DNA from: Mesocentrotus franciscanus
Taxonomy: Eukaryota; Echinodermata; Echinoidea; Camarodonta; Strongylocentrotidae
Reading direction: 5' to 3'
Length of the DNA stretch: 64,000 bases
NCBI GenBank assembly: GCA_037976565.1
Contig: CP137675.1
Location: forward strand, 12,108,534-12,172,533
In this document: positions 60,101 through 64,000 of the stretch, piece after piece
Numbering within the stretch: position 1 is the first letter of the stretch
Layout of the letters: each line of letters opens with the position of its first letter
Notes under the pieces: model-generated
Seen by the model: only the letters and a program-made list of their open reading frames with translations
What the model was told of the DNA's origin: nothing
The model's database searches: none
Made by a program: the position numbers and the translations under genes

Positions 60101-62487
60101 CCTATTTACGGATGCATGATGGAAATTGTAGAAAAGTGCCACCCCTCCCCCATATCCTGTTTGAGTAGAAAACTAATGAAATTGCCAAGTTTTGAAGACA
60201 AAAAGATGATGTGTTTATGATGAAATAGATGAGAAATAGCCACCTTGTGACGAGAGGAAACAAACTTTGAGGTCATACTACATCGTCAAGCAATGGCACC
60301 TTTTTGCTTGATGTGCTTTTTGTTAATGTCAAGAGGCTTGTATGTGTACATCGCTTTATCACTGTTAAGCAGTTTTAAAAGAAACTTTTTATCCTAAGCA
60401 AGACTGCAACATTTCAGACACAAAACAACAAATAAATCATTTGGTTGTTCTTTGTGGACAGACTTGGGTAGGTCTAGAAAGGTTGCTGACAGTGAAACTT
60501 AAATTTGCCTTTAAATTGTTACCTATGGATCTAAAAAGCCATTCCATTAAATTTGTATCCTGTCATGTTCAATAACTTCAAAACACCTGTTATTTGAAGA
60601 AAGTAATTTTTCATTTTTCATTTTTTGCAACACACAGTTTGTCCAAATTATTGAAACATGCAATGCTGAAATGCACTTGTACACGTTAAGCACTTAGTTA
60701 AATATTGAGTCAGTTACGCTGTGCTTTTTTGGCTATTGTTGAATAATTTTGTTTCATTATCTTTGCTTTTTACCTTATTTTTCTGAGAAGAATACCTTTA
60801 CACATGGATCATTTTCATTCCTTTTTTATTTTTCTAATGATTTTCTGTATTGCTTTTTATTTTCTTACTCCTATTTCTCGCTGCTCATAGATTGTAATGA
60901 GGGTGAAAAATAATTACTTATTGACTAAATACTAACTCATTTTTCCTTGTAATACTTTCATAATCATTTTTATTTTCAATTTATTCTAACAAATGTTTCA
61001 ATATTGTGAAATTGTTCATGAGGTTGTAATATACAGGGATGCCAGTTTTCAGGCAATAAGCCTGAATTCAGGCCCTGGCGATTTATTTTCAGGCCATAGT
61101 TTAAGCTTTTTTGTGTACAAAATAGCTCATTCTAGGTGATTTTCAGGCCCTCGGATCAATTCTAACTGGCATCCCTGAATATAATTACTTATTGACTAAA
61201 TACTAACTCATTCTTCCTTAGTTGTAATACTTTTATAATAATTTTTCATTTTCAATTCATTCTAACAAATGTTTCAATAATGTGAAATTGTTCATGAGGT
61301 TGTTAGGTAATCATCATAACAGATTTAGAAGTTAACAATGGCAAAGAATATCACTTCTCCTGATCTTGTTCCATTTTGCAAACTTAGCCTCGCCTTATGC
61401 TTGCTATTTATTGTTATATCCATTTAAAAGAAATATATACAAACATATGTACATGCATGTGAGCATTGTGATGTAATATATTCATGTACTTGTTGTATCC
61501 ATTTCAGTACAAGGACTAACGAGTGCAATGAATCCCAGATATGTTTAGATTGGATTACATTTAATGAGCTTATCATCGATAACGATACAAAATATTGATT
61601 TACAATGGATGTAAAGTAGGGATACAAAGAAGCGTTATTGGTCAATTGATTTTTGTAAGAGAAGAAATGGCAGTAATTACAGATGAAGACACAGGTTTTG
61701 TAACATCTCATTCTGGTGACAATGCCATCATGATGCTAATCCTGAATTGAAAAGGAACTTTCTAGGAATCATAACACTCCAGACCTTGCCGTACCTTTGT
61801 AGTGTACATAACTGGTGTTTTATTGATTTATGTATGTCTGTGACTTAGGGCTGAGGGACAACCTTTTATTTTTTTTGAGGAGCAGTTTGTGCAGCTCCTT
61901 TCAATTCTGTAATTTGATATAAGTTGGAGTAATTTAACTTAAAAGGGGAAGATTTAATGGCATTGTGTAGAAGTAGGAGTAATTTTCTGTAATGGGGAAA
62001 GATTAGAAGGTTATTATTTGTTTAATGGTTGGCATGTAGAGCTTGATTTTAATCATTCTTATGGGGTTGTATAAATAGAGCTGATGCACAAAACAGGGAA
62101 TGAGTTTAATTCAGTAGCTGCAACATAAGACTGCAGTTCTCTCTTCACAAAATTATCAGGTAAAGTTAGTCTAGTATGGAAGCTAATGCTTAGAACAACT
62201 TATTTGACTGTGTGTTGTTTGTGATTACCAAATATGATTTTTTGTTGTTGCTATGTCCCTAGAAATCAAGGAAATCTAATCATGTATTCTCACTCTCATT
62301 CCCTCACCAGATCCACAACGGAACCAAAGCCTGATGGACGAGGGCAACGTGTTGGTCCTGGTCTTCCTCATCCTGGGCTGGATCCTCTTCACGTTCTGCG
62401 GGATGGTGGTCCTGTACCAGTGCTACAACCAGCATCATAAGGGTATCTATCAACCTCCTACCAGTGATGATAGCATCTTGAGTGCAA
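20234..62487 (+). CDS. Transmembrane semaphorin (class 1/6-type), multi-exon gene
   Basis: Semaphorins are cell-surface or secreted guidance ligands whose sema propeller binds plexin receptors to steer axons and migrating cells. Joining the exons listed below gives an uninterrupted frame: signal peptide (residues 1 to about 27), sema domain (about 46-493), PSI module (about 495-540), Ser/Thr/Pro-rich stalk (about 541-700), one transmembrane helix (about 708-730 if the 59,202 exon is used) and a short cytoplasmic piece. Diagnostic motifs include VCGTNA, VKSF-FFFREVAVEY, YSRVAKVCKSDEGG, SAVCVFS, PRPGLC and DPYCVW. No Ig or thrombospondin repeats follow PSI, which fits invertebrate class 1 or vertebrate class 6 rather than classes 2-5 or 7; this class call is inference. 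Introns are mostly 0.3-3 kb, but intron 1 is 18.4 kb. The last exon is uncertain. The family call is very secure; the exact isoform structure is less so. Confidence 0.93.
20420..20550. repeat. CT-rich low-complexity tract after the exon 1 donor
   Basis: A run of ctctct, tccctccc and ccttctcccc units that starts about 50 bases after the exon 1 donor. Confidence 0.85.
24172..24196. repeat. (CT)n microsatellite
   Basis: A pure CT run within intron 1, continuing as interrupted ctttctt. Confidence 0.95.
28313..28396. repeat. Hairpin repeat copy (degenerate)
   Basis: Left part TTGAGACCCAGAAGGGTGTT and right end cagcagacgatat match the arms of the 34,752 copy; the middle of the right arm is eroded. 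Confidence 0.45.
30831..31012. repeat. Cluster of two to three hairpin repeat copies
   Basis: A right-arm remnant (ttttggctctgaacaaatgat) is followed by a copy at about 30869-30935 (AGGGTATTAACTCA ... TACCCTTCTGGCTCTCAAC) and another at about 30944-31012 (CAAAAGGGAGTTATCTCA ... TGCCCTTTTGGCTCTCAA). Confidence 0.7.
31826..32211. mobile_element. Candidate MITE with internal GATAAACGC repeats
   Basis: The ends form an inverted repeat: GGTTGCGTTTATCGT at 31826-31840 and ACGATAAACGCACCC at 32197-32211 (13 of 15 pair). The motif GATAAACGC also occurs inside at 31898, 32006 and 32110. There is no transposase ORF, so it would be non-autonomous. No clear target-site duplication was found, so the boundaries are provisional. 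Confidence 0.5.
34752..34835. repeat. Hairpin repeat, best-preserved copy
   Basis: A 27-base left arm (from 34752; it includes CAGCCAGAAGGGC) pairs with a right arm ending at 34835 (GCCCTTCTGGCTCCAAACAG) at about 25 of 27 positions around a loop of about 30 bases. Other copies lie in the intergenic region and in semaphorin introns. Confidence 0.8.
35769..35804. repeat. (ATCC)n microsatellite
   Basis: About nine uninterrupted ATCC units after a longer degenerate cattcatt stretch. Confidence 0.95.
36905..37045. repeat. CT-rich tract
   Basis: Interrupted ctctctttctct repeats and a pure CT run near the 3' end of intron 1; source of spurious Ser/Leu ORFs. Confidence 0.9.
37127..37192. repeat. 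Hairpin repeat copy
   Basis: CTGAGAGCTAGAACTTCTAACTCA pairs in part with GCGATACCCTTCTAGCTCTC. Confidence 0.6.
38813..38940 (+). CDS. Semaphorin exon 2: start of sema domain
   Basis: The acceptor is a long pyrimidine tract ending ccag at 38812, and the donor is CAG|gtacat. Read in phase 1 it gives the usual opening of a sema domain: a phenylalanine-rich strand, then LLMVGAQNSFYIINLEE, matching the family pattern L-VGA-N-LY-LNL of the first propeller blade. It contributes residues 46-88 and ends in phase 0. Confidence 0.92.
39519..39698 (+). CDS. Semaphorin exon 3: sema blade with conserved cysteines
   Basis: Exactly 60 codons (residues 89-148) between a T-rich acceptor (atcaacag) and donor TCA|gtaagt. 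It holds the signature CQNFIEVLQ followed by LFVCGTNAQTPKCRYF, the most recognisable block of semaphorins, with the four cysteines that form disulphides in this family (NCL, WEC, FVC, PKC). Asn-Tyr-Thr and Asn-Asn-Thr are possible N-glycosylation sites. Confidence 0.97.
39699..42540 (+). other. Semaphorin intron 3
   Basis: 2.8 kb from gtaagt to ctctcag. It holds an (AT)n run at about 40,855-40,875 and two X-box-like sites near its 3' end (42212 and 42446). No exon-like block was seen. Confidence 0.75.
42212..42462. promoter_or_regulatory. Pair of X-box-like palindromes
   Basis: GGTTGCCATGGTATT (from 42212) and GGTTGTCATGGTAGCAA (42446-42462) lie about 230 bases apart, just upstream of exon 4. 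They resemble RFX sites but neither is a perfect match. Confidence 0.3.
42541..42628 (+). CDS. Semaphorin exon 4
   Basis: The acceptor tttttcccctctcag is strong, and the donor is GCAG|gtaaat. It encodes residues 149-177 and ends in phase 1. The segment corresponds to the variable loop before the conserved DG-LY-G strand, where many family members have CPYDP; here the equivalent reads ISPFNPKQEGTALFA and lacks that cysteine. Confidence 0.88.
42927..43046 (+). CDS. Semaphorin exon 5
   Basis: 120 bp with acceptor ctcttcatttcag and donor AAGA|gtaagt. It reads DGNLYTGVARDYTARDSVIF, which matches the family pattern DG-LY-GT--D---D--I-R, followed by the strand that ends DSKWLK. Residues 178-217, phase 1 to phase 1. 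Confidence 0.95.
43180..43242. repeat. Degenerate telomere-like hexamers
   Basis: Repeated TTAGGG/TTAGAG/TTAGGT-like units in intron 5. They are diverged and interstitial, so not a chromosome end. Confidence 0.55.
44044..44129 (+). CDS. Semaphorin exon 6 (VKSF / FFFREVAVEY block)
   Basis: 86 bp between acceptor cttctacag and donor GAT|gtaaga, residues 218-246. It contains PAFVKSF and VMFFFREVAVEY, equivalent to the near-invariant P-FV-SF and YFFFRE-AVE blocks of semaphorins. The exon ends in phase 0. Two following introns carry many diverged short repeats. Confidence 0.97.
44560..44805. repeat. Diverged tandem repeat, about three copies of 80-90 bp
   Basis: Copies share gtttctg-agttgtattt, a tattgaacaa-like block, attttatagatgatc and caaacaa motifs. 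Located in intron 6. Confidence 0.65.
44879..44970. repeat. Hairpin repeat copy
   Basis: TGTTCAGAGCCAGAAAAGCT on the left and ACCTTTTGGCTTCAAACAGA on the right, around an AT-rich loop; intron 6. Confidence 0.6.
45660..45801 (+). CDS. Semaphorin exon 7 (RVAKVCKSDEGG block)
   Basis: Acceptor tttgtgcag, donor CTCC|gtaagt, residues 247-293. It contains YSRVAKVCKSDEGG, WTTFQKIRLNCS and PFYFNFL, equivalent to the family blocks R-ARVCKND-GG, W-TFLKARLNC and FYFN-L. NCS is a possible N-glycosylation site. A long CT-rich tract (about 45,808-46,130) starts six bases beyond the donor and produces spurious low-complexity ORFs. Confidence 0.97.
45808..46130. repeat. CT-rich tract after the exon 7 donor
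   Basis: About 320 bases of mostly ctctctttctct and cctctctttct. It yields a 231-codon low-complexity ORF that overlaps exon 7 in another frame and should not be annotated as a gene. Confidence 0.95.
47056..47119 (+). CDS. Semaphorin exon 8
   Basis: 64 bp, residues 294-314, with acceptor tttgcag and donor GGAAG|gtaagt. It reads QDVHMVETEDDTLFYGVFTT, matching the family pattern of a strand leading to LFYGVFTT--. It enters in phase 1 and leaves in phase 2, and both joins agree with neighbouring exons. Confidence 0.94.
47736..47809. repeat. Hairpin repeat copy (degenerate)
   Basis: TTTGTTGAGAACCAAAAGGGC on the left, and on the right atgagttgtggcttttaacagatgat; intron 8. Confidence 0.5.
48018..48156 (+). 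CDS. Semaphorin exon 9 (SAVCVFS block)
   Basis: 139 bp, residues 315-361, acceptor gtcgtgtag and donor GGATTG|gtgagt. It contains IPGSAVCVFSLNTI, the conserved SAVC strand, then FKEQQGGAWYP and the proline-rich PASPRPGL that leads into the next conserved cysteine. The extra Ala/Ser/Pro residues make this loop a little longer than the usual VP-PRPG-C. Confidence 0.96.
48423..48621 (+). CDS. Semaphorin exon 10
   Basis: 199 bp, residues 362-427, acceptor cttctcttacag and donor AACAG|gtgagt. It begins with the cysteine that completes PRPGLC, then contains HPLMHESVP, equivalent to the family block HPLM---V, followed by the strands DLTRADYRLTQIMVH and YQVLFLGT. The final strand matches the conserved VLFLGTD motif, whose Asp is supplied by the next exon. 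Confidence 0.96.
49115..49337 (+). CDS. Semaphorin exon 11: last propeller blade, start of PSI
   Basis: 223 bp, residues 428-501, acceptor ctccacacag and donor GACTG|gtgagt. It holds KLLKVVVVEG, the outer strands of the last blade, and SSILEVPLQRC, equivalent to the conserved S-V--VPL--C that closes the propeller and supplies the first PSI cysteine. NSS and NYT are possible N-glycosylation sites. A 59 bp tandem repeat follows about 100 bp into the next intron. Confidence 0.95.
49441..49676. repeat. Tandem repeat, four 59 bp units
   Basis: Units start at 49441, 49500, 49559 and 49618. Each runs from ttctgcaagcttcatt through cctcatcgtagctgatgttc to cattctgatatg, with only one or two substitutions between the first three units; the last is slightly more diverged. 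It lies in intron 11. Confidence 0.97.
49951..50028 (+). CDS. Semaphorin exon 12: PSI module core
   Basis: 78 bp, residues 502-527, acceptor ttttcttctgcag and donor GCATT|gtgagt. The split codon forms cysteine, giving CTCTQDPYCVWNSLTGQC. DPYC-W is the hallmark of the plexin-semaphorin-integrin (PSI) cysteine-rich module that sits directly after the propeller. Confidence 0.97.
50277..50314 (+). CDS. Semaphorin exon 13: end of PSI module
   Basis: A 38 bp exon, residues 528-540, acceptor tgttttgcag and donor CCAG|gtaaag. It reads FDEQDVSNVQECP, and its cysteine is the expected last PSI cysteine. It ends in phase 1, the phase shared by every stalk exon that follows, so it is the fixed upstream partner for any stalk splicing choice. 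Confidence 0.88.
50315..53034 (+). other. Intronic region after the PSI exons
   Basis: AT-rich, with an (AT)n run at about 51,099-51,144 and several A/T runs. Two tiny splice-flanked blocks occur (50739-50741 and 51541-51550), but no larger exon-like stretch. Confidence 0.65.
51099..51144. repeat. (AT)n microsatellite
   Basis: About 46 bases of uninterrupted AT. Confidence 0.97.
53035..53142 (+). CDS. Candidate cassette exon in the stalk (108 bp)
   Basis: An open 108 bp block (36 codons, phase 1 to phase 1) behind a very long pyrimidine tract (about 52,982-53,030) and acceptor ccttag. In the phase required by exon 13 it reads through PSTSAPQTTEVDSSEGAPSS, the same Ser/Thr/Pro-rich character as the accepted stalk exons. 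The donor GAAG|gtatat is only moderate. It could be an alternative exon or a chance open stretch; the match of phase, length and composition favours the former. Confidence 0.5.
54148..54276 (+). CDS. Semaphorin exon 14: Pro/Thr-rich stalk
   Basis: 129 bp, phase 1 to phase 1, acceptor catggtacag and donor CACCG|gtcagt. It encodes a mucin-like segment: EPPPPTTPQPECICET, then alternating Thr, Ala and Ser ending TTLPQTTT. Such stretches are usually heavily O-glycosylated and extend the ligand from the membrane. The local GC content is clearly higher than in the flanking introns, which supports coding. Residues 541-583. Confidence 0.85.
54828..54884 (+). CDS. Candidate cassette exon in the stalk (57 bp)
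   Basis: An open 57 bp block, phase 1 to phase 1, between an acceptor preceded by C/T-rich sequence (gttgcag) and a strong donor ATGC|gtgagt. In frame it adds 19 residues beginning GGICGIPYKGVENSREHHM. Unlike the other stalk exons it is not Ser/Thr-rich and brings a single cysteine. This makes it a plausible optional exon, but it is short enough to be chance. Confidence 0.42.
55796..55879 (+). CDS. Semaphorin exon 15: Ser/Thr-rich stalk
   Basis: 84 bp, phase 1 to phase 1, acceptor tgttcaacag and donor ACCAG|gtacag. It encodes PTTHSTTVSTTNLDWTTTVN and SSTLIP, again a mucin-like composition, with NSS as a possible N-glycosylation site. Reading through the donor would stop after about 20 further residues at 55,941. 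Confidence 0.83.
56334..56525. repeat. Tandem repeat, three units of about 64 bp
   Basis: Units at about 56334-56398, 56399-56461 and 56462-56525. Each contains tat(c)gttataaagtc, ccatcttcctc, gtgtgtgac-gtcacgttctgcatc. It lies in intron 15 and gives repetitive ORFs in two frames. Confidence 0.95.
57902..58048 (+). CDS. Semaphorin exon 16: acidic/Ser-rich stalk, tandem acceptor
   Basis: 147 bp, phase 1 to phase 1, donor GTTG|gtaaga. It encodes an acidic, Asn/Ser-rich segment (GDEITDSDSVDNNISEG) followed by LIPSLAPSTTISN. The acceptor region reads cttcagcagcagg, three AGs three bases apart, so splicing could start at 57902, 57905 or 57908 and add or drop one or two residues. Residues 612-660 with the first choice. 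Confidence 0.85.
59202..59303 (+). CDS. Semaphorin exon 17: membrane-proximal stalk
   Basis: 102 bp (34 codons), phase 1 to phase 1, acceptor tttgtaactcag and donor GAGT|gtgagt. It reads VISDVDILQVATTIANEVEG then HGDKHILRPDVYE. It is open only in the required phase, shows good codon balance and is richer in GC than its flanks. It may be constitutive or optional: the neighbouring exons at 57902 and 62311 also join in frame without it. Confidence 0.7.
60911..61305. repeat. Tandem duplication with a small insert between copies
   Basis: Copy 1 (about 60911-61032) and copy 2 (about 61182-61305) are nearly identical: taattacttattgactaa, atactaactcatt, ttctaacaaatgtttcaat, gtgaaattgttcatgaggtt. The two are separated by the 144 bp element at 61034-61177. 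Confidence 0.9.
61034..61177. mobile_element. Small MITE with perfect 14 bp terminal inverted repeats
   Basis: CAGGGATGCCAGTT at 61034-61047 and its exact complement AACTGGCATCCCTG at 61164-61177 bound a 144 bp element with no ORF. Both sides carry AATATA (61028-61033 and 61178-61183), which may be a target duplication. CAGGG ends resemble hAT-type elements, but those make 8 bp duplications, so superfamily is left open. Confidence 0.75.
62311..62487 (+). CDS. Semaphorin exon 18: transmembrane helix and start of cytoplasmic tail
   Basis: 177 bp, acceptor ctcattccctcaccag and donor GCAA|gtaagg. After a short juxtamembrane stretch (NQSLMDEGN) comes a 23-residue hydrophobic helix, VLVLVFLILGWILFTFCGMV and on to VLY, then a cytoplasmic segment QCYNQHHKGIYQPPTSDDSI. 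This makes the protein a type I membrane protein. If the donor were not used, the frame would continue about 43 codons to a stop at 62,613-62,615. Confidence 0.92.
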
Positions 62488-63785
62488 GTAAGGTTTCTCT
62501 GATCCCCCCCGGAACAAAAACATCCACTTGGCATGCCGTGTCAAGCTTGCTGTTCTGGCTGGCTCCCCGTAATTCTCCCCGGCCGAAAATGTTAATGCTT
62601 CATCCTCGGCTTTAAACACGAACCAAAATCTGTGCTTCATCGACCTCCTGTTACGGAGAGATAACCACACTTCATATACTTCATCTAATTCCTTCATTGC
62701 CTCACACACTTGTTCTCTGCTTTCAGTGAACTTTTAACCTTGCTTTCTCTGCTTTGCTACATAGATATCATTCCTTAGGTACAAGGTATCGTTTGGAATG
62801 TTTTCAAGATTTTGCATTAGATAATCAAAACTACATTATTATTGTGTATCCCATTTAAGAGCGACATTTGTTGTCAAGTTTCAAATCCAAAGCTATAGTC
62901 TGAAGTTAAATGACTATTCTTTTTCTGCTCTGGTGCTTCAATTCATTTTACATTATTCATACTTTTAATCATTTGTCATTAAAAAAAAAAAAAAAAAACT
63001 TCAGCTGCATTGTTTAGTGGTGTTTTTTGTTGTTGAAACAAATTTGATATTGAGCATAAACCTCCAATTAGGGATTTAATAGAGGAATAAAATGGCTTTG
63101 ACTTTCCTTACATAAATTCTGCCAAACTATCACATGATCTTGCCATCCTTGCTTTACCTGCACTCATCAATCTGTTATGCTAATGTCTGTCTGTCTGTCT
63201 GTATTGTCTTTCATTGAATACTGTACATATCTTATCACTTTTCTTTGCTCAATGTGCACCATCAAATGGATTATACGGCCTGTGTTCATTTCATTTTAGA
63301 TTTATAGTTAAATTCAGAATTGATATGCATTTATGATCAAGATTACTCAGTCAAAGAATTAAAAATAAAAGTTTAACCCTAGCAATATACTGCAAACTAG
63401 AGTGATTTGTTGCACTTTGTATTTCTACTAATGAGATAATTGAAGAAAATCAATATTTTGGGGGTAAGAACTTCAGTGAAATGGAACAAAATATTCAGCT
63501 TTATCTGTCTTTATGTAGATCAGATCAGATATCATACTTTTAAAACATGCTTGTTTTGCACTGAGAAAGTAGCTCATTTCTAGTCACATTAATGTATTCT
63601 CTTTCATATTTTCTTCCATTTTACTTCCATCACTTTCATGTATATGCTTGTTTTATCAGGAGCCCACTGTACACCTGACATTGTTCTATAAGTCATTTAA
63701 TCATGTCATGTGATTGGTAAATAACATTGATCATGCAGTCTTACATCTTATATTGCTGTCTTTGCCGTCTTTTTGTACCATCCAG
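62488..63785 (+). other. Putative intron between the transmembrane exon and the candidate last exon
   Basis: AT-rich, with a long A run at about 62,981-62,998 and a (TGTC)n run at about 63,181-63,200. The first 128 bases continue open in frame after exon 18 and are less AT-rich than the rest, which keeps open a retained-intron isoform that ends at 62,615. Confidence 0.5.
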
Positions 63786-63835
63786 CATTGTCTGACAAAC
63801 CAAACTGTCTAATGCCTGACAAGTACAAACATTAA
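63786..63835 (+). CDS. Candidate last coding exon of the semaphorin
   Basis: A pyrimidine-rich tract and acceptor accatccag end at 63785. Joined to the single base left by exon 18, the frame reads TLSDKPNCLMPDKYKH and then TAA at 63833-63835. This would end the protein with a cytoplasmic tail of only about 39 residues. Class 6 tails are usually much longer, so either this is a short-tailed form or the true continuation lies beyond the window. Confidence 0.4.
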
Positions 63836-64000
63836 TCTATCCCCATCATTTTGTAAAGATGATTTGTGATGTTTTCACATCTTTTGTCTTCTCCTTTTCT
63901 CCATGATGTAACCAATCTTCTTCGCTAACCAATCTCCACTCATGCATTTCGATGTGCATAACTCTTGAATGGTATGTGGTAACTAACATGTTATTTGTCG

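Overview
This is eukaryotic, AT-rich, intron-rich metazoan DNA. No bacterial gene, rRNA, tRNA, CRISPR array or long transposon ORF was seen. The one gene that can be reconstructed with confidence is a large + strand gene (20,152 to at least 62,487) for a transmembrane semaphorin. It has a signal peptide, a complete sema beta-propeller domain, a PSI cysteine module, a Ser/Thr/Pro-rich extracellular stalk, one transmembrane helix and a short cytoplasmic segment. This order (sema-PSI-TM, no Ig or thrombospondin domain) is that of invertebrate class 1 and vertebrate class 6 semaphorins. Long introns, a diverged semaphorin sequence and many short interspersed repeats suggest a marine invertebrate deuterostome, most likely an echinoderm; this is inference from style, not proof.

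Layout. 1-4,211: two or three small, in-phase putative exons (1565-1642, 2660-2716, 3480-3527) that may be the 3' end of an unidentified upstream + strand gene, followed by a possible 3'UTR with a polyadenylation signal at 4206. 4,212-20,151: no supported gene; several diverged tandem duplications (about 11.8, 15.0-15.4 and 16.1-16.6 kb) and short hairpin repeats. 20,152-20,369: first coding exon (5'UTR, start codon, signal peptide). 20,370-38,812: an 18.4 kb intron with repeats, microsatellites and a candidate small DNA transposon. 38,813-49,337: ten exons that encode the sema domain. 49,951-50,314: PSI exons. 50,315-62,310: the stalk region, where all exons begin and end in phase 1. Besides four well-supported stalk exons there are two further open, symmetric, splice-flanked candidates (53,035-53,142 and 54,828-54,884), which suggests a stalk of variable length built by alternative splicing. 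62,311-62,487: transmembrane exon. A candidate last coding exon lies at 63,786-63,835 and would give a very short cytoplasmic tail.

The semaphorin exons were joined by hand. Phases agree at every junction from the start codon to the transmembrane exon (about 753 residues including the 59,202 exon, about 769 with the candidate last exon). The second-look items are mainly the modular stalk, possible soluble or short-tail isoforms, a dispersed family of about 65-90 bp hairpin repeats, two MITE-like elements with terminal inverted repeats, and a set of X-box-like palindromes. I found no convincing evidence for a wholly new kind of biological system.
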